Assembly (NCBI GenBank): GCA_003149635.1
Contig: QCWI01000007.1
Span: forward strand, 124,001 to 188,000
Origin: Fluviicola sp. XM-24bin1
GTDB taxonomy: Bacteria; Bacteroidota; Bacteroidia; Flavobacteriales_D; Crocinitomicaceae
DNA length: 64,000 bases
Reading direction: 5' to 3'
Both the position numbers and the translations under genes were made by a program. Of the stretch, positions 1 to 7,561 are shown piece after piece. Position 1 is the stretch's first letter; every line of letters starts with the position of its first letter. The notes beneath the pieces were generated by a model, which was not told the origin of the DNA, did not search any database, and saw nothing but the letters and a program-made list of their open reading frames with translations.

Positions 1-2
1 GT

Positions 3-398
3 TACGAAGAAATTGAGGGAGAGGAAAACCAGCAAGAGTCTGTTGAGCGTTCAGCCGATTATAGATACATGCCAGTGCACTCCATTAAAGCGAATGTAAG
101 TTTGGCATATAAAGGATTTACATTTTCAATACACAACAACTTGATCGGTTACTTTACCTCAGATATTGTTGTGAATGGGAAAAGAGTATTGTACGAAGAA
201 TTCGAAGGATGGAATCACAATCTTGATATTCTCGTTCACAAAGATTTGTTCCGACAATTAAGTTTGTTTGTTGGTGCCTACAACGTTTTAAATTCAATCC
301 AATCAGGTATTGAAAGCTCCACCTTGTCAAATACATGGAATTACAATCCGCAGTATGGGCGCTTGTTTAAATTTGGACTAAACTTCCGATTGAATTGA
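3..398 (+). CDS. Outer-membrane beta-barrel C-terminus, TonB-dependent-receptor-like (5' partial)
   Basis: The reading frame is open from the window edge and stops at 396-398, so only the last ~131 residues are seen. They alternate polar and hydrophobic residues in short strands (SLAYKGFTFSIHNN, LSLFVGAYNVLN) and end in a strand FKFGLNFRLN. The AYNVLN segment and the C-terminal strand resemble the last strands of TonB-dependent receptors, which import ligands across the outer membrane using TonB energy. The plug and most of the barrel lie outside the window, so the substrate cannot be guessed. The stop overlaps the TTG start of the cyclase gene, suggesting co-transcription. Confidence 0.65.
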   Translation, partial: YEEIEGEENQQESVERSADYRYMPVHSIKANVSLAYKGFTFSIHNNLIGYFTSDIVVNGKRVLYEEFEGWNHNLDILVHKDLFRQLSLFVGAYNVLNSIQSGIESSTLSNTWNYNPQYGRLFKFGLNFRLN

Positions 399-2761
399 GA
401 ATACTCATCGTCATAGCGTTCATTATTGGAGCACAATTAGCTTGGTCGCAGGATTTCCGAATCAATGAGTCGGAGAGAACGATCGCGAATGTCGATAGAT
501 ACAACCAGAAAGCGAAGAACAGTTCCAACAGAGATACGACTTTCTTCTGTTACTACCGAGCGGTCGAAATTGCCCGGTCTATGTTGTATTACGAAGGGGA
601 ATTGTTCGCTTGTCAAGGATTGGCAGAGTATCATAAAAACGACGTGGTTTTTGACAGTCGTTTGGAGTACACATACAGAATTGTTCAGATTCAAGAAAAG
701 CGTGGCTCAGCAGAAGAGAAAGCGGCTGCGTATCAGCAATTAGGTTTGTTGTATTTCGATGAGAAAATCTACAAGAAGGCATTAGAAAATTTCAGTCAAG
801 GTTTTGAATTGGCAGGAATTTCCATGCGTTCGAAATACGATGCCGGAATTTGGCTCACGCGCTCTTTTCAGTATGCGGATCAAGTGGATAGTGCTTTGAT
901 AATTGCGGCAAAACTGGAAGCGGAGGAGAATCGTCTTTCCGATTTTCAGCGCATTGCCTTATACAAGGAGAAGGCTGAGATTTACCATAATTTGGGCGCT
1001 TATCCTCAGGAATTAGGGACGTATCAGGAGATCGTGAAGATTGCTTCTGGTACAGCGTACAGCGAATTTGTTCCCATTGCGTGGAACAATATCGGATTTG
1101 TAAACAAGTTCCTGTACAATGAGAAACAGGCAAAAAGTGCATTTCTGAATACCATCAGGACAGCAGGATCGAAAGATACAGAACTAAAAGCTGCCGCTAA
1201 TTATAACCTGGGGTTGATCCTACACAATGAAGGAAAATCGGATTCGGCGATGGTCTGTTTCAAGGAGGCCTATAAAATGTACCGAGACCTCACAGATTGG
1301 AAATCGCTAGCAAGTTGTCAGAACATGATGTCCTTGAGCTATTTCCACAGCAGCGATCCTTTCAATGCGCAACAAGCGTTGAATGCCGCATTTGATCTCG
1401 AAAGAAAGTACGGTCTGAGAGCGGAAGAGGCCAAAAGTCATGAGATTCAATCCATGTACTACGAAGACCAATTCGATTACGAAAGCAGTCTCGCGAGTTA
1501 CAAAAAATACCTTTCCATAAGGGACTCTCTTTTAACGCTAGAACGAACAGAGGAAGATCGATTAAAGTCGTATCAATATCGGGCAGAGCAACTTGAAAAG
1601 CAATTGAGAGTTGTTTGGGCAAAGAATGAGATTGATATCATTAGTTTGGCGGAAGAACGCGCCAGAATGGCTGCCGAAAGAGAACGCGCGGATAGAAGAG
1701 AAAAAGAGCAACAATTGAAATTTTCTCAGGAGCAAGCTAAGGCTCGGTTGTATCGTTTGCAACAGGAACAAGCCCAACGAGAGCTGAAAGAACGAGAGTT
1801 GCAATTGGCGCTGAACGAGAATAAATTGAAGCAACTCGCGCTAGAGGCAGAGCAGAATGAAAGGAAACGAATTGAGGACGAAAAGAAGTTCTTGGAAGAG
1901 AGAGCAGAACGTGAAAGGCTCTTGCGTGAAGCAGAAGAGCAACGACGTAGTGCAGAGCAGCGCGAATTCCGTAACAGATTGCAATTAATCTTTGGGGTAT
2001 TCATCTTCCTGTTCCTCATCATTCTCGTGATTTTAGTGGCCTATCGACAGTTGCGCAAGCGTAAGAAACGCATCGAAGAACAGAATGTAATTATTGCGGA
2101 AAGCAAGAAGGAAATTGAGGTACAAAAGGAGAAATCGGATGGTTTGTTGTTGAACATTTTACCTATCGCCGTAGCAGAGGAATTGAAAACCAACGGAGCG
2201 GCTAAACCGCGCTTCTACGAAGATGTCAGTGTTGGATTTACCGATTTCTCAGGTTTTACCATGATTTCAGAGAAGTTAAGTCCAGAGCAACTCGTGGCCC
2301 AACTGGATGAAATGTTTCTCGAATTCGATAAAATCATTGAGAAATACGGATTGCAGCGGATCAAAACGATTGGAGATGCATACATGTTCGCCGCAGGATT
2401 GCCAGATCCGTTAGATGATCATGCCGCGAGAAGTATTAAAGCGTCTATCGAAATCCGTGACTACATCGAAAATTACAATAAGACCTTACCAAGGGGAAAT
2501 CCTCTATGGAATATCCGAATTGGAGTTCACTCGGGCCCTGTTGTTGCTGGCGTGATTGGGATTAAAAAGTTCGCCTACGATATCTGGGGAGATACGGTTA
2601 ATACGGCGGCGCGCATGGAATCCAGTGGAGAAATTGGAAAAGTGAACATTTCTGGAATCACGAAGCAGCAAATCAACGGTGAATTCCGAACCGAACATCG
2701 TGGTAAGGTAGAAGCCAAGAACAAAGGTGCGATTGAAATGTACTTCGTGGAAAGAAAGTAA
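395..2761 (+). CDS. TPR / coiled-coil / transmembrane class III adenylate cyclase
   Basis: 788 residues starting at a TTG that overlaps the previous stop. Visible order: signal peptide (1-19), TPR-like helical repeats (about 95-400), a long charged Glu/Arg/Gln coiled coil (about 385-525), one membrane helix (about 529-551) and a class III nucleotide cyclase domain (about 607-788). The catalytic domain has metal-binding Asp in FTDFSGFT and IKTIGDAY, the adenine-selecting Lys (IKTIGD) and Asp (YDIWGD), and transition-state Asn/Arg in VNTAARMES. These predict cAMP synthesis in the cytoplasm controlled by a periplasmic TPR sensor, with the coiled coil and membrane helix transmitting the signal. 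Substrate choice is inferred from the Lys/Asp pair. A Crp/Fnr regulator at 31.9 kb could read such a signal, but no link is shown. Confidence 0.88.
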   Translation: MRILIVIAFIIGAQLAWSQDFRINESERTIANVDRYNQKAKNSSNRDTTFFCYYRAVEIARSMLYYEGELFACQGLAEYHKNDVVFDSRLEYTYRIVQIQEKRGSAEEKAAAYQQLGLLYFDEKIYKKALENFSQGFELAGISMRSKYDAGIWLTRSFQYADQVDSALIIAAKLEAEENRLSDFQRIALYKEKAEIYHNLGAYPQELGTYQEIVKIASGTAYSEFVPIAWNNIGFVNKFLYNEKQAKSAFLNTIRTAGSKDTELKAAANYNLGLILHNEGKSDSAMVCFKEAYKMYRDLTDWKSLASCQNMMSLSYFHSSDPFNAQQALNAAFDLERKYGLRAEEAKSHEIQSMYYEDQFDYESSLASYKKYLSIRDSLLTLERTEEDRLKSYQYRAEQLEKQLRVVWAKNEIDIISLAEERARMAAERERADRREKEQQLKFSQEQAKARLYRLQQEQAQRELKERELQLALNENKLKQLALEAEQNERKRIEDEKKFLEERAERERLLREAEEQRRSAEQREFRNRLQLIFGVFIFLFLIILVILVAYRQLRKRKKRIEEQNVIIAESKKEIEVQKEKSDGLLLNILPIAVAEELKTNGAAKPRFYEDVSVGFTDFSGFTMISEKLSPEQLVAQLDEMFLEFDKIIEKYGLQRIKTIGDAYMFAAGLPDPLDDHAARSIKASIEIRDYIENYNKTLPRGNPLWNIRIGVHSGPVVAGVIGIKKFAYDIWGDTVNTAARMESSGEIGKVNISGITKQQINGEFRTEHRGKVEAKNKGAIEMYFVERK

Positions 2762-2824
2762 ACCTAATGATCCTTCAAAGGTAACTTTCTGGATAACGGC
2801 AAGATGCCCATAGTTTTCCTTGGA

Positions 2825-2967
2825 ACCACAAAGGCACGAAGGGCACTTGGCAATAATTAAAAATGCGATGTGTTAAGATCACAAGGGATTATGACGTCGT
2901 CATAATCTTGTGTCCTTCATCTAAAAGGTGGTTCAACAAATCTTTGTGAACTTTGTGCCTTTGTGGT
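2825..2967. repeat. Dispersed inverted-repeat element, copy A (ACCACAAAGGCAC ends)
   Basis: Terminal inverted repeat with left arm 2825-2841 (ACCACAAAGGCACGAAG) and right arm 2948-2967 reading ACCACAAAGGCACAAAG on the other strand. The centre holds a 10-bp palindrome, GATTATGACG (2887-2896) and CGTCATAATC (2898-2907). It lies between two convergent genes. Related copies are at 40485-40616 and 44842-44945. No ORF is present. This element fills most of the 262-bp gap 2762-3023. Confidence 0.7.
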
Positions 2968-3023
2968 CGGCTGTGCTCAGTGCGGTTTTCAAGTTCTTTG
3001 GATAATTGACCTTCCGAGTAAGT

Positions 3024-3407
3024 CTAAGAAGTCAGTTTCTTTCTTGAAGAGAGCAAGAAAATTAACACTACCAAGGAGATTACATCAAAACCTATATATC
3101 CAGCAGATGTGCCTGTGGAAAGGGTAAGCGTAAGGTTAAAATTGAGTCCGTATTGTAGATACCACGAAATCGATCCGAAATCGAATGAAACGAACACGGC
3201 AAGTGTCCAGATGAGGTAGAGAATCCAAGCCCATGTCTTCTTCTGAAACAAAAAGAAATTGGATAAAACGACAATCATTACTCCAGGAACGATCCAAGGA
3301 ATCGCAGCGGCGTTATTCGGTACCAGAACTATAATTGCCAAAACCATAATGGTTTGAATGGCATTATAAATAGTTAATCCGATTAACGGGGCAGAGATAT
3401 TCTTCAT
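3024..3407 (-). CDS. Small four-helix membrane protein, unknown function
   Basis: 127 residues with ATG start. Four hydrophobic segments are visible (about 8-29, 36-53, 59-75 and 104-121) with short polar loops and a Lys/Arg-rich tail, so it is an integral inner-membrane protein. No catalytic motif or named family is recognised. It sits 6 bp downstream of the exonuclease/GIY-YIG gene on the same strand and is probably co-transcribed with it. Confidence 0.6.
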   Translation of the reverse strand: MKNISAPLIGLTIYNAIQTIMVLAIIVLVPNNAAAIPWIVPGVMIVVLSNFFLFQKKTWAWILYLIWTLAVFVSFDFGSISWYLQYGLNFNLTLTLSTGTSAGYIGFDVISLVVLIFLLSSRKKLTS

Positions 3408-3413
3408 TTCCTT

Positions 3414-4784
3414 TTAAAGCGTAACGATTTCGTGCTTCTCATTCTTACGCAAGAACAAGTTCAAAATCGTGCGGGCATCACGATCATCAGGCATTAAATC
3501 TAAATACGTTTTCCATTGTTGAGGCGGCTGCTTTTTGAAATGAAATGGCGCATATCCCATTCCTGTTAAACCTCCATTCTCAACGAGAATCAAACTTTTT
3601 TCGCTGCGTTGTCGACCCTTATCGATGATGTAAAAGCTTTCTCCATTTAAGGTCAATCGGTCAATCAATTGCTGACAACGGGCGTTGTACGATTCCGGTG
3701 CTTCTTCACCAATACACGCACCCAAACAGTTTTTTATCGTGTATTGAAAACACGCCGATTGCGATTTGTACAGATCACATAGTTTCGTGCAAAGATCGTA
3801 GGCTTCCACCTGTCGTTCTAGGAAAGCAATGCCCTCTCGTTTTGTGTTGAAGCTTGTTATTGCAGGCTCATTCATGGAGGAAACCTTGGCAATGAACAAA
3901 CGGATGTATCCGCCCTCATCTGTATAGCTGTATAATCCGTACGGGAACAAATGACGACGTAATGAGCGATTGTAGATCGGTTTATGCTGTTTGATTAGGT
4001 AAGATTCTCGCAATAATGAAATCAATTCGGAACCGGTCAATTCAAACTCAATGCGCGTGATTTCCTTCTGCATTTTGATGGCTTTCTTCGTGGAATTATT
4101 ACGAAGATGCTGATCGATTCGCTTACGAATATGAATGCTCTTTCCAATGTAAATCAATTCATTGGTTTCGTTGTAGAACTTGTAGATTCCTGTCTTGTTG
4201 GGAATCTCATCCAGTTCATTCAAATCCAAATTTGGGTGCAATCGCTTTGGATTTACCTCCTCTTGAATAAAGGTTTGCAGATTTTTCGCATCCGTTTCCA
4301 TCAAAAGCGTAAACAGTTCTGACGTCGCAAAAGCGTCGCCTCCAGCACGGTGTCTACCAATCAATTCGATTCCAAGCGCTCGTGTTAATTTCCCCAAACT
4401 GTACGAATCGTGCCCGGGAAGCACATAACGTGAGGCGCGAACGGTACACAAATGAGGGCGACGGTAATCGTATCCTAAAGATTTGAATTCTGCACGAAGC
4501 ACGTTGTAGTCGAAAGCGACATTGTGGGCCACGAAGACACAATCCTGAGTGAATTCAATAATGTCTTTCGCAATTTCATAGAACTTCGGAGCGCTCTGAA
4601 CCATATGATGGTTAATCCCAGTTAACTGAACAATAAACTGAGGGATCGTCATTTCAGGATTCACCAAAGTCACGTAATCATCAATGACCTTTTCTCCGTT
4701 GTGTTTGAAGATGGCAATTTCCGTGATTTTTGAGCTTTTCGGACTTCCGCCCGTTGTTTCGATATCTACAATTGCGTAGTGCAC
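3414..4784 (-). CDS. DEDDh 3'-5' exonuclease fused to UvrC-type GIY-YIG nuclease domain
   Basis: About 456 residues. The N-terminal DnaQ-like exonuclease (about 1-165) shows the DEDDh acidic residues: VDIETTGG, the Asp in HNVAFDYN, and the terminal GRHRAGGDA His/Asp pair. A UvrC/Cho-type GIY-YIG domain follows (about 205-290), with GIYKFYNETNELIYIGKS, the downstream Arg (HIRKRIDQH) and the Glu in LLRESYLIKQHKP. The UvrB-binding and C-terminal endonuclease parts of UvrC are absent, and the C-terminal ~150 residues are of unknown role. Similar exonuclease-UvrC fusions are known in other bacteria; a role in DNA repair is inferred. The start is uncertain: the frame continues to a TTG at 4799, but the GTG at 4784 gives MHYAIVDIETTGG, the usual family N-terminus. 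Confidence 0.85.
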   Translation of the reverse strand: MHYAIVDIETTGGSPKSSKITEIAIFKHNGEKVIDDYVTLVNPEMTIPQFIVQLTGINHHMVQSAPKFYEIAKDIIEFTQDCVFVAHNVAFDYNVLRAEFKSLGYDYRRPHLCTVRASRYVLPGHDSYSLGKLTRALGIELIGRHRAGGDAFATSELFTLLMETDAKNLQTFIQEEVNPKRLHPNLDLNELDEIPNKTGIYKFYNETNELIYIGKSIHIRKRIDQHLRNNSTKKAIKMQKEITRIEFELTGSELISLLRESYLIKQHKPIYNRSLRRHLFPYGLYSYTDEGGYIRLFIAKVSSMNEPAITSFNTKREGIAFLERQVEAYDLCTKLCDLYKSQSACFQYTIKNCLGACIGEEAPESYNARCQQLIDRLTLNGESFYIIDKGRQRSEKSLILVENGGLTGMGYAPFHFKKQPPQQWKTYLDLMPDDRDARTILNLFLRKNEKHEIVTL

Positions 4785-4838
4785 GAAACAAAGATACAAA
4801 TACCCTCCACCAACCGAAATAATTCAGGGATAAACAAG

Positions 4839-4867
4839 AAAGGAGGAAGCACGTTACTTCCTCCTTT
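4839..4867 (-). terminator. Intrinsic terminator after the 4900-6105 gene
   Basis: Perfect 11-bp stem (AAAGGAGGAAG / CTTCCTCCTTT) around a 7-nt loop. Read on the minus strand it continues into TTTCTTGTTT. It lies just 3' of the minus-strand gene ending at 4900. Confidence 0.75.
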
Positions 4868-4899
4868 GCCCAAACCCCGGGGCGATATAGTGGTCAGGG

Positions 4900-6105
4900 T
4901 TAATTTCTATAAAGTTTTGTTTTGGACTTTGTCACATTGAATCCAACATTGATTCCTGCCAAACCTCCACCTCGGCGTGAAGTGTAGAAGATGTTCACTG
5001 GAATGTTCAAGGCACCTGCGCGGAACGTTCTTCCGAAAGCGAACACGAACATGGTGCTTAAGTGTGTTGCTCCTCGTCGATCAAGGAATCGTGTATCCAT
5101 GTTGTAATCTGGATCAATGTCCGTTACAGTTGGTCGATTGAATTGTCCACCTGTGAAGAATTCTGGATATTGGTCCGGATCATTATAGTTTCTCGTTGCG
5201 TAATCCGCCCAATCCTGATCGCTGAAGTAGTCTCCTGCGTTTCCGAAGCTTCCTTTTGTATCAAAGAATCCGTTTGATCTTCTTTCAAGGCTAAATCCAG
5301 GCCCGAATGCGAACTCCCAACCTGCTTTACCGAATCGGAAACCGTTCATTAGGGAGATAGAAGGAATAAATTGTCCTTGCTCCAATCCGTTGATGTTTAC
5401 TAGGAATTCGAACAATCCTGAGAAATTCTCCGTTCCAACGTACTGCGCTTCGAATTGGTAACCAATCATGGAAAGGGTAGGAGTGATGTCTAAACCACCT
5501 TGATCCATAGGACGCGTAGCGAATTCACGGAAATCTCCAGTCATCATTCCCACGCCAATACGTGGCCCAGAATTGTTCATTTTTCCGACACTCTTGGATG
5601 CTACCACGTCATTTTTAAATTCCAATCGATCGACTAAAACGGCGTCGCTTTGCATGTTGTGCATTTTGCGAAGAACGATAGCAATCATTCGTTGGAGTTC
5701 GTTTTCCTGATCTGCAAATTCGATCATTTCAGTGCGGTATAACTTTTTCGATTGCACATCGATCATTTTTAAGCTGATCACGATTTTATCTCCGATTCCA
5801 TCAATACTTCCCGAAATGGTGTAATCGACGCTCAATTCTTCTCCCATACGGATCAAACATTTCGTGCTCAAACACTCCGATTGAAGACTTGGATCTTTCG
5901 CAATGGCGTCTTTCATATCGTACTCGTCATAAACAGAATATTGATCCAGTTTGATGAGTTCGTAACGCAACAATTTTGCAGCGATTGACGCATCGATGTT
6001 TAATCCTGTAATTGCTGGGTATCCCACTGCGATGGTTTTGTTTTGTGCCTGACTGCTAAAGGTTGTCGCCAAGATGATTGCAATTAGTGTAACAATTGAT
6101 TTCAT
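4900..6105 (-). CDS. Secreted protein with CsgG/TolB-N-like N-terminal domain and beta-rich C-terminal part
   Basis: 401 residues with a clear signal peptide (MKSIVTLIAIILATTFSSQAQ). Residues about 22-155 resemble the CsgG/TolB-N/LpoB-like fold of envelope proteins: KTIAVGYPAITG, then two Cys in CLSTKCLIRMGEEL followed by a VDYTISGSI strand, a layout common in this group. The second half (about 175-401) is rich in aromatic and Gly beta strands (GYQFEAQYVG, GWEFAFGPGF) and could be a small outer-membrane barrel or a periplasmic beta domain. The protein probably sits in the outer-membrane/periplasm compartment. It appears monocistronic, with its own terminator. Exact function is unknown. Confidence 0.6.
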   Translation of the reverse strand: MKSIVTLIAIILATTFSSQAQNKTIAVGYPAITGLNIDASIAAKLLRYELIKLDQYSVYDEYDMKDAIAKDPSLQSECLSTKCLIRMGEELSVDYTISGSIDGIGDKIVISLKMIDVQSKKLYRTEMIEFADQENELQRMIAIVLRKMHNMQSDAVLVDRLEFKNDVVASKSVGKMNNSGPRIGVGMMTGDFREFATRPMDQGGLDITPTLSMIGYQFEAQYVGTENFSGLFEFLVNINGLEQGQFIPSISLMNGFRFGKAGWEFAFGPGFSLERRSNGFFDTKGSFGNAGDYFSDQDWADYATRNYNDPDQYPEFFTGGQFNRPTVTDIDPDYNMDTRFLDRRGATHLSTMFVFAFGRTFRAGALNIPVNIFYTSRRGGGLAGINVGFNVTKSKTKLYRN

Positions 6106-6142
6106 GATTTTATGTTTTAAGTTTTTGTAATTCAGTTGATAA

Positions 6143-6274
6143 TTAAGCGTGAGCGAATCCTGTGAAAGGAATCAATACGTTCACGATGAATCGAAGCGTC
6201 CATCCTCGGAGACTTCGAACCATTTGTTCTTTTAGAGATTCTTTTGAAAGTGCTTTTCGCGTTAATCGTCTCAT
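6143..6274 (-). CDS. Possible 43-residue Arg/Lys-rich small protein
   Basis: A short ORF with ATG at 6274 and TAA at 6143-6145, lying in the 310-bp gap upstream of the CsgG-like gene. The N-terminal half is basic (MRRLTRKALSKESLKEQ) and the C-terminal half hydrophobic (FIVNVLIPFTGFAHA). No Shine-Dalgarno sequence is evident, which is normal here. It may be a genuine small membrane-associated peptide or chance; there is no homology evidence. Confidence 0.3.
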   Translation of the reverse strand: MRRLTRKALSKESLKEQMVRSLRGWTLRFIVNVLIPFTGFAHA

Positions 6275-6354
6275 AGTTTTGATCTTTTGTTGATTCAAAT
6301 CTACGGTCAACGCACCGGCTGCGATTACTGAATTTCAGGGCAGGAAAAAGTGTT

Positions 6355-6371
6355 CTTGCGAAAAACGCAAG
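6355..6371 (-). terminator. Possible terminator after the HTH regulator gene
   Basis: Perfect CTTGCG/CGCAAG hairpin with a five-base loop. On the minus strand it is followed a few bases later by a five-T run. It lies 45 bp beyond the stop of the regulator gene (6416). Confidence 0.4.
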
Positions 6372-6415
6372 TTAGAAAGTGGGTCTAAAAAATGTGGGGC
6401 GAGTAGTTGCGGAAA

Positions 6416-7426
6416 TCACAAGTTGAGTTCCAGCTCCATCTTCTTTTTAAAGTTTGCAATGAAGTTTTTCAGCTGTCCGAAATAATTATTTCGTTCTTTT
6501 TCGTTCGTAAGACTGATCACACTTGAATTCGCCATTTGTTTGTTCAATACGGCCAGTGAATCTTCGATATATGCAGAATCGATAGTGTGAACGGCGTTCA
6601 TCAGGTTATGACCGAAATACAATCCTGCGAAGGAATCCGTACGATAGTAAATGGTCGTATTTCCGTTCAGGGTTTCGTTGTGGTACATTTCGAATTCGTT
6701 CCCAGAAGCTGGCGGCTCAGTAGTAGCGATGAATTTCTTTCCGACTTCGGCCTGTGCTTTCAAATGATCTACAAATCGATCCAATAACTCAAGAATGTAA
6801 ATAGCGTAGGTAGGATCTTCAAATTGCTGCGATTCGAAATAGTAATATACCTCGCGCACGAATCCGCGGAGCAACTCAGGATCGTAAATCTCACGGGAGG
6901 GAACTTTACAGTACAAACGCAAGACATCCTGACCAATGCTAAATACTTCTGGATCGAATTTCTCGTATTTGAATTTCTGGTCTTTGAATTCTTCTATCTG
7001 CAAATGCGTCTTGGCCCAAAAGAATAATTTGAAACGAATCAAATGCGGGAAATTGAGCAATTGAATAATAGGGGTGTTGTTCACCGAGATTACCAATTCC
7101 GGGTTTTTCTGATCCTTTAAGGCATCCAAAGCGCGCAACATGTTTCGTAGATACAATCCCATGGAGAAGTCATATCCTGCAATAGGTTGGTATTCGAAGA
7201 GAACCTTGTTTTTATTGACATTGAACAGGGTATCCAAGGAAATATTGAAGTGCTTGGAAAGCTTTTCTAATTCGTAAATGGTCAGATGTGTTTCTCCCCG
7301 AAATCTTCGGTACACCGCATCTTGACTGATGTTTAGAATTTCTCCAACTACATTTCCGAGAGAGTCTTTCCCCTGGATTTCACGCTTAATCAGGTCGAAT
7401 ATGACTCCTTGATGATCCTGTAACAT
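6416..7426 (-). CDS. HTH transcriptional regulator with a large unknown C-terminal domain
   Basis: About 336 residues from ATG at 7426 (a GTG two codons upstream at 7432 is an alternative). Residues about 20-70 form an XRE-like helix-turn-helix (LNISQDAVYRRFRGETHLTIYELEKLSKHFNISLDTLF). The remaining ~260 residues are mostly helical and aromatic-rich, suggesting ligand binding or oligomerisation, with no named domain. The protein is expected in the cytoplasm; targets are unknown. It has its own promoter region and probably a terminator at 6355-6371, so it looks monocistronic. Confidence 0.7.
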   Translation of the reverse strand: MLQDHQGVIFDLIKREIQGKDSLGNVVGEILNISQDAVYRRFRGETHLTIYELEKLSKHFNISLDTLFNVNKNKVLFEYQPIAGYDFSMGLYLRNMLRALDALKDQKNPELVISVNNTPIIQLLNFPHLIRFKLFFWAKTHLQIEEFKDQKFKYEKFDPEVFSIGQDVLRLYCKVPSREIYDPELLRGFVREVYYYFESQQFEDPTYAIYILELLDRFVDHLKAQAEVGKKFIATTEPPASGNEFEMYHNETLNGNTTIYYRTDSFAGLYFGHNLMNAVHTIDSAYIEDSLAVLNKQMANSSVISLTNEKERNNYFGQLKNFIANFKKKMELELNL

Positions 7427-7561
7427 ATGCACAATTTAGACACGGAAAGATAGGCATTTTGCGTCAATGTGTTGGTATGACATATTACTCTCCATTTTGG
7501 GGCTATCTCTTGTCAATTCTCCCTAGGAGGGATCTGGGATTAGGACTGCAGCATATAAATG

